The notes beneath the pieces were generated by a model that saw only the letters and a list, made by a program, of their open reading frames with translations, searched no databases and was not told the DNA's origin. Made by a program: the position numbers and the translations under genes. A DNA stretch of 44,103 nucleotides. Origin: CAYPJE01 sp964410945 (GTDB lineage Bacteria > Fidelibacterota > Marinisomatia > Marinisomatales > TCS56). Shown here in pieces: positions 34,542 to 42,161 of this stretch. The stretch lies in the NCBI GenBank assembly GCA_964410945.1, contig CAYPJE010000027.1:1-44103 (forward strand), read 5' to 3'. Within the stretch, counting starts at the first letter, position 1, and the number at the start of each line of letters is the position of its first letter.

Positions 34542-36080
34542 ATGACCGCAGTTAAGCATAATATCCTGTTGGGTGATCCATTTTCTCTTTCCGAGGATGG
34601 CTATTTTGGTCGGTCGATAGCGAATCGCAGCTTGCTAAAAGTCCTGTTTCTCTGTGACCGGATCGGCCATATCATTACAACCACTCCGGAAAAATATTTT
34701 CAGCGTCTGGGACTGCCGGAAGTCGTGGGTAACAAACTGGTCTATATTAAATCACTAACCGAACTGACCGGCGCTGTTCATGAGCATTCTCTTTCAGCAA
34801 TTTTTTGTTCAGATTATGTTGCGGTGTATTCATCGTGGATTGATTTTAGAAATCGTCTGAAGCTAAACTGTCCGGTTTTCGGTTGGACTCATAGTTTGAG
34901 TTATCAGCGTTATACCGCCGATATTTATAAAATTCTGACAGCCGGTCCCAGAAATTATGATGGTGTTTTGTGTACCTCACCGAGTGCAGTAACAGCTGTC
35001 AGCAACCAGTTGAACCTGGTGTCAGGTTCGCTGAATAAGGTGCCGCAGGGACCGGTACGCTATCTTCTTCCCCTGGCCTTCGAACCGCTGGCAACCGAGA
35101 CGGCTTTCATTGGTAAGCCGGCTGAGCCCTTCCAGGTTTTGACGATGGGACGACTGGATTGGCAGACCAAATCCGATCTGCTGGTGTTGGAGAATGTTAT
35201 CCGGCAATTGCCTGATCCCGGCCGAATCCGGTTTGTGGTTGCCGGAGGTGGTGATAATCAGGGCTACATAAATTTATTGCGCCAGATTCTTGGACCGTTG
35301 CAGGTCGAAATCCGGATAAATATCTCTGACGCTGAAAAAGAAAAACTGTACCGCGAAAGCCACCTGCTGTTTTTGCCATCCGATAATTATCAGGAAACGT
35401 TTGGCCTGGTCTTACTGGAGGCTAAACGACACGGTTGTGTACCGCTTGTCTCGAATTTTGACGGTTTCCGGTCATTGGTTACGGATGGAGTCGATGGTGA
35501 ACTGCTTGAAACCTACGCAGCTCCTATTCCCGGGCATTTACAGCATGTGCAGACCATTGTCAGTGAAGCAATTTACCATGGCTGGTGGGCCGCAGGGGTC
35601 AGCATAGATCCGCGACAGGCAGCCCTGAAAATCCAGAGTTTGCATCAGGATCGGACCCAGTGGCAGCGCCTGAGCTCAGCCGCCATTCAGACTGTCCATG
35701 ATTTTAGTCCAGAAGCAGTTGCCATCCGCTTAGGGAATCTACTTGATGGTCGGATAAAGCCGGAATCGGAAGCAATATATCCAAAGACAAATAATGCTTA
35801 TCCCGGAAACTGGAATATGCTGGAAATATTCAATGAGCACCCCAGCCAGGTCTGGTCCGATCAGAAGGTTGAATTGACAACCGCCGGCAGACTCTACCAG
35901 TCGAATCCCCAGGTCTTGCCACAGATGGCTTTATTATTCAAGGCCGTTACCCCAGGGATGATTTCCAGATTACTGGAACAGGTTGGACAGGGATTACCGG
36001 TCAGAGAGATAGTGGCCTCCGGAAGCGCACCGATCTGCCTGTCACTGGCTTTGAAAAATGGACTTATTTGTATAGGTTAG
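34542..36080 (+). CDS. GT-B glycosyltransferase (GT4-like)
   Basis: 512 residues. The N-terminal half is Rossmann-like but divergent; the C-terminal half carries the GT4 pattern: VLTMGRLDWQTKSDLLVLENVI (about 202-223), RFVVAGGGDNQGY, DAEKEKLYRESHLLFLPSDN, then YQETFGLVLLEAKRHGCVPLVS, with the catalytic-site ETFGLVLLEA acidic pair (E-x7-E). About 110 C-terminal residues (after NLLDGR) are of unknown type. It transfers a nucleotide-activated sugar; the acceptor could be flagellin, because the gene precedes the flagellin cluster, or an envelope glycan. Overlaps the next gene by about 13 nt. Confidence 0.82.
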   Translation: MTAVKHNILLGDPFSLSEDGYFGRSIANRSLLKVLFLCDRIGHIITTTPEKYFQRLGLPEVVGNKLVYIKSLTELTGAVHEHSLSAIFCSDYVAVYSSWIDFRNRLKLNCPVFGWTHSLSYQRYTADIYKILTAGPRNYDGVLCTSPSAVTAVSNQLNLVSGSLNKVPQGPVRYLLPLAFEPLATETAFIGKPAEPFQVLTMGRLDWQTKSDLLVLENVIRQLPDPGRIRFVVAGGGDNQGYINLLRQILGPLQVEIRINISDAEKEKLYRESHLLFLPSDNYQETFGLVLLEAKRHGCVPLVSNFDGFRSLVTDGVDGELLETYAAPIPGHLQHVQTIVSEAIYHGWWAAGVSIDPRQAALKIQSLHQDRTQWQRLSSAAIQTVHDFSPEAVAIRLGNLLDGRIKPESEAIYPKTNNAYPGNWNMLEIFNEHPSQVWSDQKVELTTAGRLYQSNPQVLPQMALLFKAVTPGMISRLLEQVGQGLPVREIVASGSAPICLSLALKNGLICIG

Positions 36081-37657
36081 AGCCGGTTTTGGAAAAAGTT
36101 TCATCCTATGAGAAGTTGTATGATTGCGGCTGCCAGCTCCAGAAAATGAACAAACATCCGGCCGCTATCGAAAAATTCTCTAAGATTTTGTCCAAATTCC
36201 CTGATCACTATTCCAGTCTCAAGAAAATTGCTTCCAGTTTTCAGGTTCTGGGAGAGTCAGACCAGGCAGAGCGATATTTACAGCTTGCTCTCAAACAGAA
36301 TCCGCTGGATGTGGTTGTATTGGCACGACTGGGGATAATCAACCAAGCGCTGGGAAACATCGATAAGGCTTTTCATTATTATCGGTCAGCTTTGGAGCAT
36401 AAGCCGGATTTTGCGGCCGTGCTTAATAATCTCAGTGCCATCTGTAAACAGCAGGGATTGTACCATGAAGGATTGGAAGCAGCTCAAAAAGCAGTGGCTA
36501 TAGAACCTGATAATCCAGTCTTTTTGACTAATCTTGGGAATCTCCAGGTGAAATTGAATTATTTTGATAGGGCCCGTCAATCCTTAACTAAAGCTGTTGC
36601 TCTGGAATCCGGAAATATTGATTACTTGGTAAATCTTTCTGCGGCCTGTCTGGCCGATCACGATCTGGAAGCTGGTTTCCGGTACATTCAACAAGCGCTT
36701 GAAATTGAACCTGATGATCCGGGAGCCAACTGGCAGAATGCCCTCCTGTTGCTGACAGCAGGAGAATGGCAGGCCGGTTTCAAGGCTTATGACTGGCGGT
36801 GGAAAAAACCTGATTTTAAAGGAAAATGGCCCCGGTATATCCAGCCTGTATGGGATGGAACTCCACAGCCGGAAAAAACTTTGCTGGTCTGGACTGAGCA
36901 GGGCTATGGTGATACGATCCAATTCAGCCGCTATTTGACGGTCGCTGCTCCCCTCGTGAGGGATATTAAATTATTAGTTCAACCGTCCCTGGTAGATATA
37001 TTTAGTGATCTGGGGGATAGGTTGGAAGTGTTTCCCACCGGTAATCCGCTGCCGGAATTCGACTTCCATTTACCATTATTCGGACTGGCTCCCATTTTTA
37101 CTACCGGGAAAGACAGTATTCCTGACCCGGTATACATTAATTCCATTGAATCAAAACTCCCAGGGATCGAGGAATTGAATCACGATCTTAAAGTGGGTTT
37201 GTGCTGGGCCGGTAATCCGGAACACGAGAATGATCATAATCGATCGCTGCAATTAGACCAGTTCATCCCGATCCTCGATAAACACGGGTTTCAGTTTTTT
37301 AGTCTCCAGGTTGGGAAGCGTCGAATGGATATTGAAAAAATTCCTGCCGAACTGCAGCCTATAGACCTTGGTGTGGAATTCGTCGGTTTTTCTGACACGG
37401 TTAAGGCAATCGGGAATCTGGATTTGATAATTACAGTGGATACGGTTATTGCCCATCTGGCTGGCTCAATCGGAAAACCGGTTTGGTTATTATTACCGTA
37501 TCAGTCGGATTGGCGTTGGATGTTTGACCGTTCTGACAGTCCATGGTACCCATCGATGCGGATTTTCCGTCAAAACCGAAAAAGTACCTGGGAGCCGGTA
37601 ATAACTATGCTGAACAGGGCATTATCTGAAAAAGCTGATTCAATTTATTCTCCTTAA
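36068..37657 (+). CDS. TPR protein with a GT-B (GT9-like) glycosyltransferase domain
   Basis: 529 residues if the TTG at 36068 is the start; this overlaps the previous gene and is uncertain, and a downstream TTG is possible. Residues about 15-250 are TPR units (LARLGIINQALGNIDKAFHYYRSAL, VLNNLSAICKQQGLYHEGLEAA, FLTNLGNLQVKLNYFDRARQ). Residues about 275-520 have LLVWTEQGYGDTIQFSRYL, LKVGLCWAGNPEHENDHNRS and ITVDTVIAHLAGSIGKPVWLLLP, typical of the TPR-linked GT9-like domain. Such proteins often lie beside flagellin genes and may glycosylate flagellin, with the TPRs recruiting the acceptor. The context supports but does not prove this. Confidence 0.82.
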   Translation: MYRLEPVLEKVSSYEKLYDCGCQLQKMNKHPAAIEKFSKILSKFPDHYSSLKKIASSFQVLGESDQAERYLQLALKQNPLDVVVLARLGIINQALGNIDKAFHYYRSALEHKPDFAAVLNNLSAICKQQGLYHEGLEAAQKAVAIEPDNPVFLTNLGNLQVKLNYFDRARQSLTKAVALESGNIDYLVNLSAACLADHDLEAGFRYIQQALEIEPDDPGANWQNALLLLTAGEWQAGFKAYDWRWKKPDFKGKWPRYIQPVWDGTPQPEKTLLVWTEQGYGDTIQFSRYLTVAAPLVRDIKLLVQPSLVDIFSDLGDRLEVFPTGNPLPEFDFHLPLFGLAPIFTTGKDSIPDPVYINSIESKLPGIEELNHDLKVGLCWAGNPEHENDHNRSLQLDQFIPILDKHGFQFFSLQVGKRRMDIEKIPAELQPIDLGVEFVGFSDTVKAIGNLDLIITVDTVIAHLAGSIGKPVWLLLPYQSDWRWMFDRSDSPWYPSMRIFRQNRKSTWEPVITMLNRALSEKADSIYSP

Positions 37658-37801
37658 TACAATATAATGTCTGTGCAATGACAGGCAGATATTGGTTTTA
37701 CTAAAGCTTGGTCAATACTACTGTATAAAACGCTTCTCGTCGCTAAATCACCGTTCTTTACTCATCTTGGTGATATTTTATCACATTTTACCATTTTTTA
37801 C
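37658..37801. other. Intergenic gap upstream of the first flagellin promoter
   Basis: No gene is seen. Contains a weak hairpin TGTCTGT/ACAGGCA (37668-37688) after the TPR gene, a 6-bp hairpin around ATCACC/GGTGAT, and the 11-nt sequence TTTTACTAAAG twice (37696-37706 and 37796-37806). The first copy is followed at sigma-28 spacing by a weak CTGTATAA, the second by a good sigma-28 -10 box. Confidence 0.5.
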
Positions 37802-37828
37802 TAAAGTCTGTGGGATATTGGCCGATAT
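37802..37828 (+). promoter_or_regulatory. Sigma-28 (FliA) promoter of flagellin gene 1
   Basis: TAAAGTCT (37802-37809), 11-nt spacer, GCCGATAT (37821-37828), against the consensus TAAAGTTT-N11-GCCGATAA. Followed by TGTAAGTGAGATGAAAA, also kept at flagellin gene 2. Confidence 0.85.
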
Positions 37829-37849
37829 TGTAAGTGAGATGAAAATGAA

Positions 37850-37958
37850 TTCCGAAAATATCAACGGAAATAAGATGAACCGGATGTGGTCGCCGGGGAT
37901 TCAAAATGAAACCAGGACCACAAAATTGCATGGATGCAAATAACCTAATACACGGAGG
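37850..37958 (+). promoter_or_regulatory. Structured leader of flagellin 1 with CsrA-type hairpin
   Basis: Three stems: TTCCG/CGGAA (37850-37854/37865-37869), TGTGGTC/GACCACA (37885-37891/37916-37922) and TTGCA-TGGA-TGCAA (37926-37939). Then CACGGAGG at 37951-37958 supplies the Shine-Dalgarno. GGA in a hairpin loop plus a second GGA over the ribosome site is the known layout of CsrA repression. Confidence 0.6.
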
Positions 37959-37963
37959 ATACT

Positions 37964-38794
37964 ATGGGAGATCTAACCAGAATTAATGCCAATGTTCAAG
38001 CGCTGCAGGCTTTAGCCTCACTGTCGTCAGTAAATAATAAAATTTCTGACCATCAGTTGCGATTGGCGACTGGTAAGAAAATCAATTCCGCTGGTGATGA
38101 TCCAGCCGGTTATCAGATTTCACGGAGTCTGGAATCACGTCGCCGCGGATTAACAAAAGCCCTGAACAATGTAAGCAGTGCCCAGAACGTACTGAATATT
38201 GCTGAGGGTGGCTATCAGACTATTATGGATCTGTTACAGACCATGAAGGAAAAAGCCACCCAGGCAGCTGACGGATCATTGTCCGCATCTCAGCGTTCCG
38301 CACTTGACAACCAGGTTTCAGCTCTGGTAGCAGAAGTTGGAGATATTATTGAAGAAACCACCTTCAATGGTATGAGCCTGGTAAATGGATCTTTTGCCAG
38401 TTCTGGGATCAAGTTCCACACCGGTGCCGGTGCAACTGATGAGATGGAAGTTAAATTGAATAACGCCGACTCCAATGCCTTGAGCATTGATTCATTGTCA
38501 CTTACAACAGCTGCTGGCGCCAGTGGTGCCGTTAGTACCCTGGATTCGGCTATCACGACCCTGTCGACCGCTATTCAGAAGGTTGGTGAATATCAGACCC
38601 GTTTCTCAGCCAAGGAAGAGAACATTACCACCGCTATTTCCAATACTGAAAATGCTCGCAGCCTGATTGAAGACGCTGATTTTGCTTCCGAGCAGATGGA
38701 GGTAATGAAGCTGCAGATCATTCAGCAGACGGCGATATCGGCCCTGGCCCAGGCCAATCAACAGCCTCAAGTGATACTGTCGCTCTTTGGATAA
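37964..38794 (+). CDS. fliC: Flagellin 1
   Basis: 276 residues, ATG at 37964 with CACGGAGG upstream. The N-terminal D0/D1 block reads INANVQALQALASL ... LRLATGKKINSAGDDPAGYQ (about 7-50), and the C-terminal D1/D0 block FSAKEENITTAISNTENARSLIEDADFASEQ, ending SLFG. A short central part (about 145-205) replaces the exposed D2/D3 domains, so this is a minimal flagellin of the Hag type. About 85% identical to flagellin 2. It polymerises into the filament after export by the flagellar type III system, with FliS as chaperone. Co-transcribed with the HTH gene that starts 54 nt later. Confidence 0.95.
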   Translation: MGDLTRINANVQALQALASLSSVNNKISDHQLRLATGKKINSAGDDPAGYQISRSLESRRRGLTKALNNVSSAQNVLNIAEGGYQTIMDLLQTMKEKATQAADGSLSASQRSALDNQVSALVAEVGDIIEETTFNGMSLVNGSFASSGIKFHTGAGATDEMEVKLNNADSNALSIDSLSLTTAAGASGAVSTLDSAITTLSTAIQKVGEYQTRFSAKEENITTAISNTENARSLIEDADFASEQMEVMKLQIIQQTAISALAQANQQPQVILSLFG

Positions 38795-38848
38795 CCGTGA
38801 TACCATCCTGGTGAAATGAATGAATAACCGGGAAGGAGGATAGCCCTC

Positions 38849-39040
38849 ATGTCGAATGGAATCATGGATATCAAGGATGTTGCCAGCTATTTGAAAATAA
38901 AAGAACAAACCGTCTACCGCCTGGTTCAACGCGGAAAAATCCCGGCCCTGAAAATCGGTGGCCAGTGGAAGGTGAAACAAGAACACATCGACCGCATGTT
39001 TGATGAAATACTCCAGGAAAAACTAAAACAAATCAAATAG
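38849..39040 (+). CDS. Excisionase/MerR-type helix-turn-helix protein between the flagellin genes
   Basis: 63 residues, ATG at 38849, AGGAGG at 38834-38839. IMDIKDVASYLKIKEQTVYRLVQRGKIPALKIGGQWKVKQEHIDRM is the HTH_17 (DNA-binding excisionase) fold in nearly its complete length, followed by a short charged tail. There is no nearby integrase, so an excision role is unlikely; BldC-like regulators have the same fold. No terminator separates it from flagellin 1 and a strong terminator follows, so it is expressed with flagellin from the sigma-28 promoter. Probably a late-class regulator of filament genes; inferred from position. Confidence 0.85.
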   Translation: MSNGIMDIKDVASYLKIKEQTVYRLVQRGKIPALKIGGQWKVKQEHIDRMFDEILQEKLKQIK

Positions 39041-39063
39041 ACCGTTTGTTTTTCAAATAAACC

Positions 39064-39097
39064 ACGGCCCCTGTCGAAAGCGGGGGCCGTTTTTATT
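39064..39097 (+). terminator. Rho-independent terminator after the HTH gene
   Basis: ACGGCCCC (39064-39071) pairs with GGGGCCGT (39083-39090), followed by TTTTATTT. Strong stem; separates the first flagellin-HTH unit from flagellin 2. Confidence 0.9.
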
Positions 39098-39178
39098 TAC
39101 ATGGATTATTATATATTACTGTATTTTATACAATATTTTTTTCGTCGATCTGTCCTGAGCGATTTATTTGTCAATTAA

Positions 39179-39205
39179 TTAAGTCCCAATCCCAGCCACC
39201 GATAT
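39179..39205 (+). promoter_or_regulatory. Sigma-28 (FliA) promoter of flagellin gene 2
   Basis: TTAAGTCC (39179-39186), 11-nt spacer, ACCGATAT (39198-39205). CCGATATTGTAAGTGA is identical to promoter 1 and the following ATGAAAA is shared, although the flanks differ. Confidence 0.8.
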
Positions 39206-39223
39206 TGTAAGTGAAATGAAAAG

Positions 39224-39315
39224 TTCCGGTTGCCCGGTTAAAGAGCAGCCGCCACAACCGGAAGGAAAGTAAAAAGCTGCTCAAAATGGCATGGATGCCA
39301 AATTAAACACGGAGG
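39224..39315 (+). promoter_or_regulatory. Structured leader of flagellin 2 with CsrA-type hairpin and interleaved stems
   Basis: TTCCGGTTG/CAACCGGAA (39224-39232/39255-39263) and GAGCAGC/GCTGCTC (39243-39249/39276-39282) interleave: the 5' arm of the second lies in the loop of the first, so they form a pseudoknot or alternative folds. Next comes TGGCA-TGGA-TGCCA (39287-39300), same TGGA loop as in leader 1 with compensatory stem changes. CACGGAGG follows (39308-39315). Confidence 0.6.
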
Positions 39316-39321
39316 TAACTC

Positions 39322-40152
39322 ATGGGTGATCTAACAAGAATTAACGCGAATGTCCAAGCGTTACAGGCCTTATCATCCCTTAACACCATTAACAATTCAA
39401 TTTCCGACCATCAATTGCGGTTAGCGACGGGTAAGAAAATCAACTCAGCCGGTGACGATCCAGCTGGTTATCAGATTGCCCGAAGCTTGGAAGCACGTCG
39501 GCGTGGTCTGGATGCCGCTCTCGATAATGTCGGTAGCGCCCAGAACGTACTGAATATTGCTGAAGGTGGCTATCAGACTGTCATGGATCTGTTGCAGACC
39601 ATGAAAGAAAAAGCCACCCAGGCTTCCGATGGCTCGCTGTCTGCATCGCAGCGTTCAGCTTTGGATAACCAGGTCTCAGCCCTGGTGGCCGAGGTTGAAG
39701 ATATCGTTGAAGAAACCACCTTTAACGGTATGAGCCTGATCAACGGTTCCTTTGCCACCACCGGAATAAAATTCCATACCGGTGCCGGAGCTGGTGATGA
39801 AATGGAAGTGAAATTGAGCAATTCCGATTCGAGTGCATTGTCGATCAGCGCCATTTCCCTCACAACTGCAGCTGGTGCCAGTGGAGCCATTAGCACCCTG
39901 GATACGGCTATTACGACTCTGTCGACTGCTATCCAGAAGGTTGGTGAATATCAAACACGCTTCTCCGCCAAGGAGGAAAACCTGGCGGTGGCCGTCTCTA
40001 ACACTGAGTCAGCGCGCAGTGTGATTGAGGATGCTGATTTTGCTGAAGAGCAGATGGAGGTTATGAAACTGCAGATCCTGCAGCAGACCTCATTGTCCTC
40101 ATTAGTACAGGCTAACTCTGGACCACAGGTAGTTCTCTCCCTATTTGGTTAA
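39322..40152 (+). CDS. fliC: Flagellin 2
   Basis: 276 residues, ATG at 39322. Same length as flagellin 1 without gaps, about 234 of 276 residues identical by my count. Differences are clustered in the solvent-side segments (about 64-75, 148-185, 225-240) and the last 25 residues. The D0/D1 packing core, for example ATGKKINSAGDDPAGYQ, is unchanged. Both proteins could assemble in one filament or be used at different times; the separate promoter and leader would allow independent control. Followed by an inverted repeat but no clear T-run. Confidence 0.95.
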   Translation: MGDLTRINANVQALQALSSLNTINNSISDHQLRLATGKKINSAGDDPAGYQIARSLEARRRGLDAALDNVGSAQNVLNIAEGGYQTVMDLLQTMKEKATQASDGSLSASQRSALDNQVSALVAEVEDIVEETTFNGMSLINGSFATTGIKFHTGAGAGDEMEVKLSNSDSSALSISAISLTTAAGASGAISTLDTAITTLSTAIQKVGEYQTRFSAKEENLAVAVSNTESARSVIEDADFAEEQMEVMKLQILQQTSLSSLVQANSGPQVVLSLFG

Positions 40153-40167
40153 TGGGAATAAACGGTT

Positions 40168-40194
40168 CGGGGTGGGAAGTAATTTCCCGCCCCG
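40168..40194. terminator. Hairpin after flagellin 2 (weak terminator)
   Basis: CGGGGTGGGAA (40168-40178) pairs with TTCCCGCCCCG (40184-40194), 11 bp with one T/G wobble, loop GTAAT. There is no T-run right after it, so it may attenuate or stabilise mRNA 3' ends rather than fully terminate. Confidence 0.55.
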
Positions 40195-40285
40195 GCCGTC
40201 CATTCTTGGCCTGAAAATATTTAGTTCTTTTAAAAAACGCTGAAAAAATTACGGAAAATTACCTCTGCCTGTTGATTCACCATTC

Positions 40286-40301
40286 TGGCATGGTAATTGT
40301 T
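40286..40301 (+). promoter_or_regulatory. Possible sigma-54 (-24/-12) element before fliS
   Basis: TGGCATG-GTAA-TTGTT: the GG and GT dinucleotides are 10 nt apart, as the GG/GC of sigma-54 promoters. The C of the -12 GC is T here, and the implied start would fall at the ribosome site (AAGGAG at 40309-40314), so this is a weak call. Confidence 0.3.
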
Positions 40302-40323
40302 CTCACTCAAGGAGACAGGATTT

Positions 40324-40650
40324 ATGTATCCACAAACAATGAGACAAGACCGCAACAACGTTAATCCATATGTGATGCAGCGGGTTATGACCGCCAGCCC
40401 CGAGCAGTTGATATCATACATCTATGATATCGCCATTTCTTCCTGCGCCAATGGGGATCGTCTCAAGGCCACTAAGGCCGTTCAAGAATTGATCAATGCG
40501 CTTAACTTTGATTACAAGGAACAATCGTTGACCTTTTACCGCATCTACCGCTACATACTGGATAAGGTTCATAAAGGGAAATTCGATGAAGCGCAAAAGC
40601 TGTTAACCGATATTAAGAAGACCTGGGCTGATGCTATGAAGGTCGAATGA
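40324..40650 (+). CDS. fliS: Flagellin export chaperone FliS
   Basis: 108 residues from the ATG at 40324, which follows AAGGAGACAGG; an in-frame ATG nine codons earlier is less likely. MTASPEQLISYIYDIAISSC (about 22-41) and the long helical remainder ending TWADAMK match FliS, which binds flagellin C-termini and prevents premature polymerisation. The usual neighbours fliD, flaG and flagellin surround it. Seven nucleotides separate it from fliD, so they form one operon. Confidence 0.9.
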   Translation: MYPQTMRQDRNNVNPYVMQRVMTASPEQLISYIYDIAISSCANGDRLKATKAVQELINALNFDYKEQSLTFYRIYRYILDKVHKGKFDEAQKLLTDIKKTWADAMKVE

Positions 40651-40657
40651 TGTAGAA

Positions 40658-42145
40658 ATGTCCGTAGATCTCACAACTGCCTATAATTCCTCTGACCAGA
40701 TTGAATATCTGGTCGAGGTGTATATGGCCAAGGAACGTGAGCCCCTGGAGAATCTGGAAAATAAGGTCTCTGATCTTGAGGAGCGTAAAGACGTCCTCTC
40801 TGAGCTGGATAAGACCCTTTCCAGCCTGCAATCCAAGACTGAAACGTTTACCGATGAGATAACCAATGTATTTGCCGCTAAAAAAGCAACGGCCAGTGAC
40901 AGCGATAAATTCACAACATCGGCTGGTTCCAGTGCCGAGTTAGGCAATCATTCCCTTTCTGTTGCCCAACTGGCTGTCTCTGATACACGGGTTTCAAAAC
41001 AATACACAGATTCAAATACCAGCTTTACCGGTTTTACCACCGATCAGACCTTCACACTGGAAGTCGGTCACCCGGCGGATGGTGTTGATACCAACCGCGA
41101 ATCAATCTCGGTGACTGTGGCCTCTTCGGTCTTTTCATTAACTGATGATGAGGTACTACTTGAGATTGCTTCCGCTATCAATACCGCTATGTCCGATGCG
41201 GTCTACGCTGAGACAATTGACAGCGATGAGGTTATCAATGCCTCGGTAGTTACGGAAAAGTCCGGTGTATCCCGTCTGATTTTACGCAGCGAAAACTCCG
41301 GCTACACCTATCGCATGGATATGACCGATAGCGGTGATGGTTTCCTGACCGCTTTGGATGTCAACAGTGGGATTCAATATACTTCCGGTACCGCCGGTGG
41401 CTATATTACCGATGTTGGTACCAGTGCTTCCAATAGCGGCCTGAATGCCCAAATGACGATTGACGGTTTAACCTTCTACCGCGATTCTAATAATATAACC
41501 GATGCCATTAGCGGTGTAACTATTCAGCTCCTCGATACTTTTTCAACTACCGAAACGATTACAGTGAATGCCGACGTCGATACGGTAAAGGGTGAGGTAA
41601 ATGAATTTATCGAGCTGTATAATGCGGCTCTTGAATACCTGGAAGAGCAGACGGATGGTGCCAATGCCGATGGTGAAGGCGGCATTTTATCCCGGGATAT
41701 GATTTATAAAAATTTGATAATCGATCTACGGAGTATCATCAGCGGAGAGGTTACGGACGCTTCATCGCAAACCTATACCAAGTTATTCAATATCGGTATT
41801 GAGCCCGATGATAACGGTTTGCTTTCCATATCTGACTCCGGAGACTTTACTGAGGCCCTCGAAAGTAATAACAATAATATTGCTGATATTTTCAGGGCCA
41901 CCGATGGAATCGCCACCCTGGTCGAAGAGTATCTGGAAGACTTTGTCAGGACCGGCGGTACAATTGACAGTAGTAAGGACAATATTGAAGACCAGTTGAT
42001 TTATCTGAATGACCGGATAGACCTGATGGAAGACAAATTAGTGAAGAAGGAAGATGCTTATCGAGACGAATTCGCCCGTTTACAGGAAATGATGGCCATG
42101 TTGAACAGCCAGCAGTCATCCTATACTTCAATGTTCTATTCGTAG
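40658..42145 (+). CDS. fliD: Flagellar filament cap protein FliD (HAP2)
   Basis: 495 residues. The N-terminus has coiled segments (VYMAKEREPLENLENKVSDL, LSELDKTLSSLQSKTE), then SAELGNHSLSVAQLA typical of FliD_N (about 75-110). The C-terminal part has TYTKLFNIGIEPDDNGLLS (FliD_C block at about 370), NNNNIADIF and the terminal coiled coil INDR/LVKKEDAYRDEFARLQEMMAMLNSQQSSY, with the conserved Y..F..L..MA.LNSQQS end. It caps the growing filament and guides flagellin insertion. Weak Shine-Dalgarno; translation may follow from fliS. Confidence 0.93.
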   Translation: MSVDLTTAYNSSDQIEYLVEVYMAKEREPLENLENKVSDLEERKDVLSELDKTLSSLQSKTETFTDEITNVFAAKKATASDSDKFTTSAGSSAELGNHSLSVAQLAVSDTRVSKQYTDSNTSFTGFTTDQTFTLEVGHPADGVDTNRESISVTVASSVFSLTDDEVLLEIASAINTAMSDAVYAETIDSDEVINASVVTEKSGVSRLILRSENSGYTYRMDMTDSGDGFLTALDVNSGIQYTSGTAGGYITDVGTSASNSGLNAQMTIDGLTFYRDSNNITDAISGVTIQLLDTFSTTETITVNADVDTVKGEVNEFIELYNAALEYLEEQTDGANADGEGGILSRDMIYKNLIIDLRSIISGEVTDASSQTYTKLFNIGIEPDDNGLLSISDSGDFTEALESNNNNIADIFRATDGIATLVEEYLEDFVRTGGTIDSSKDNIEDQLIYLNDRIDLMEDKLVKKEDAYRDEFARLQEMMAMLNSQQSSYTSMFYS

Positions 42146-42161
42146 AATTAGGAGCTGTGAA

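Noticed and set aside
37692..37943. 83-codon open frame in the flagellin 1 promoter and leader
   Set aside because: It covers the sigma-28 promoter and the structured leader; no ribosome site and no protein-like pattern.
38849..39040. Excisionase gene as a sign of a prophage or integrative element
   Set aside because: There is no integrase, attachment repeat or phage gene nearby; the flagellin genes on both sides argue for a regulatory role.
40297..40323. Earlier in-frame ATG of FliS
   Set aside because: The Shine-Dalgarno AAGGAG lies between this ATG and the ATG at 40324, so the later start is used.
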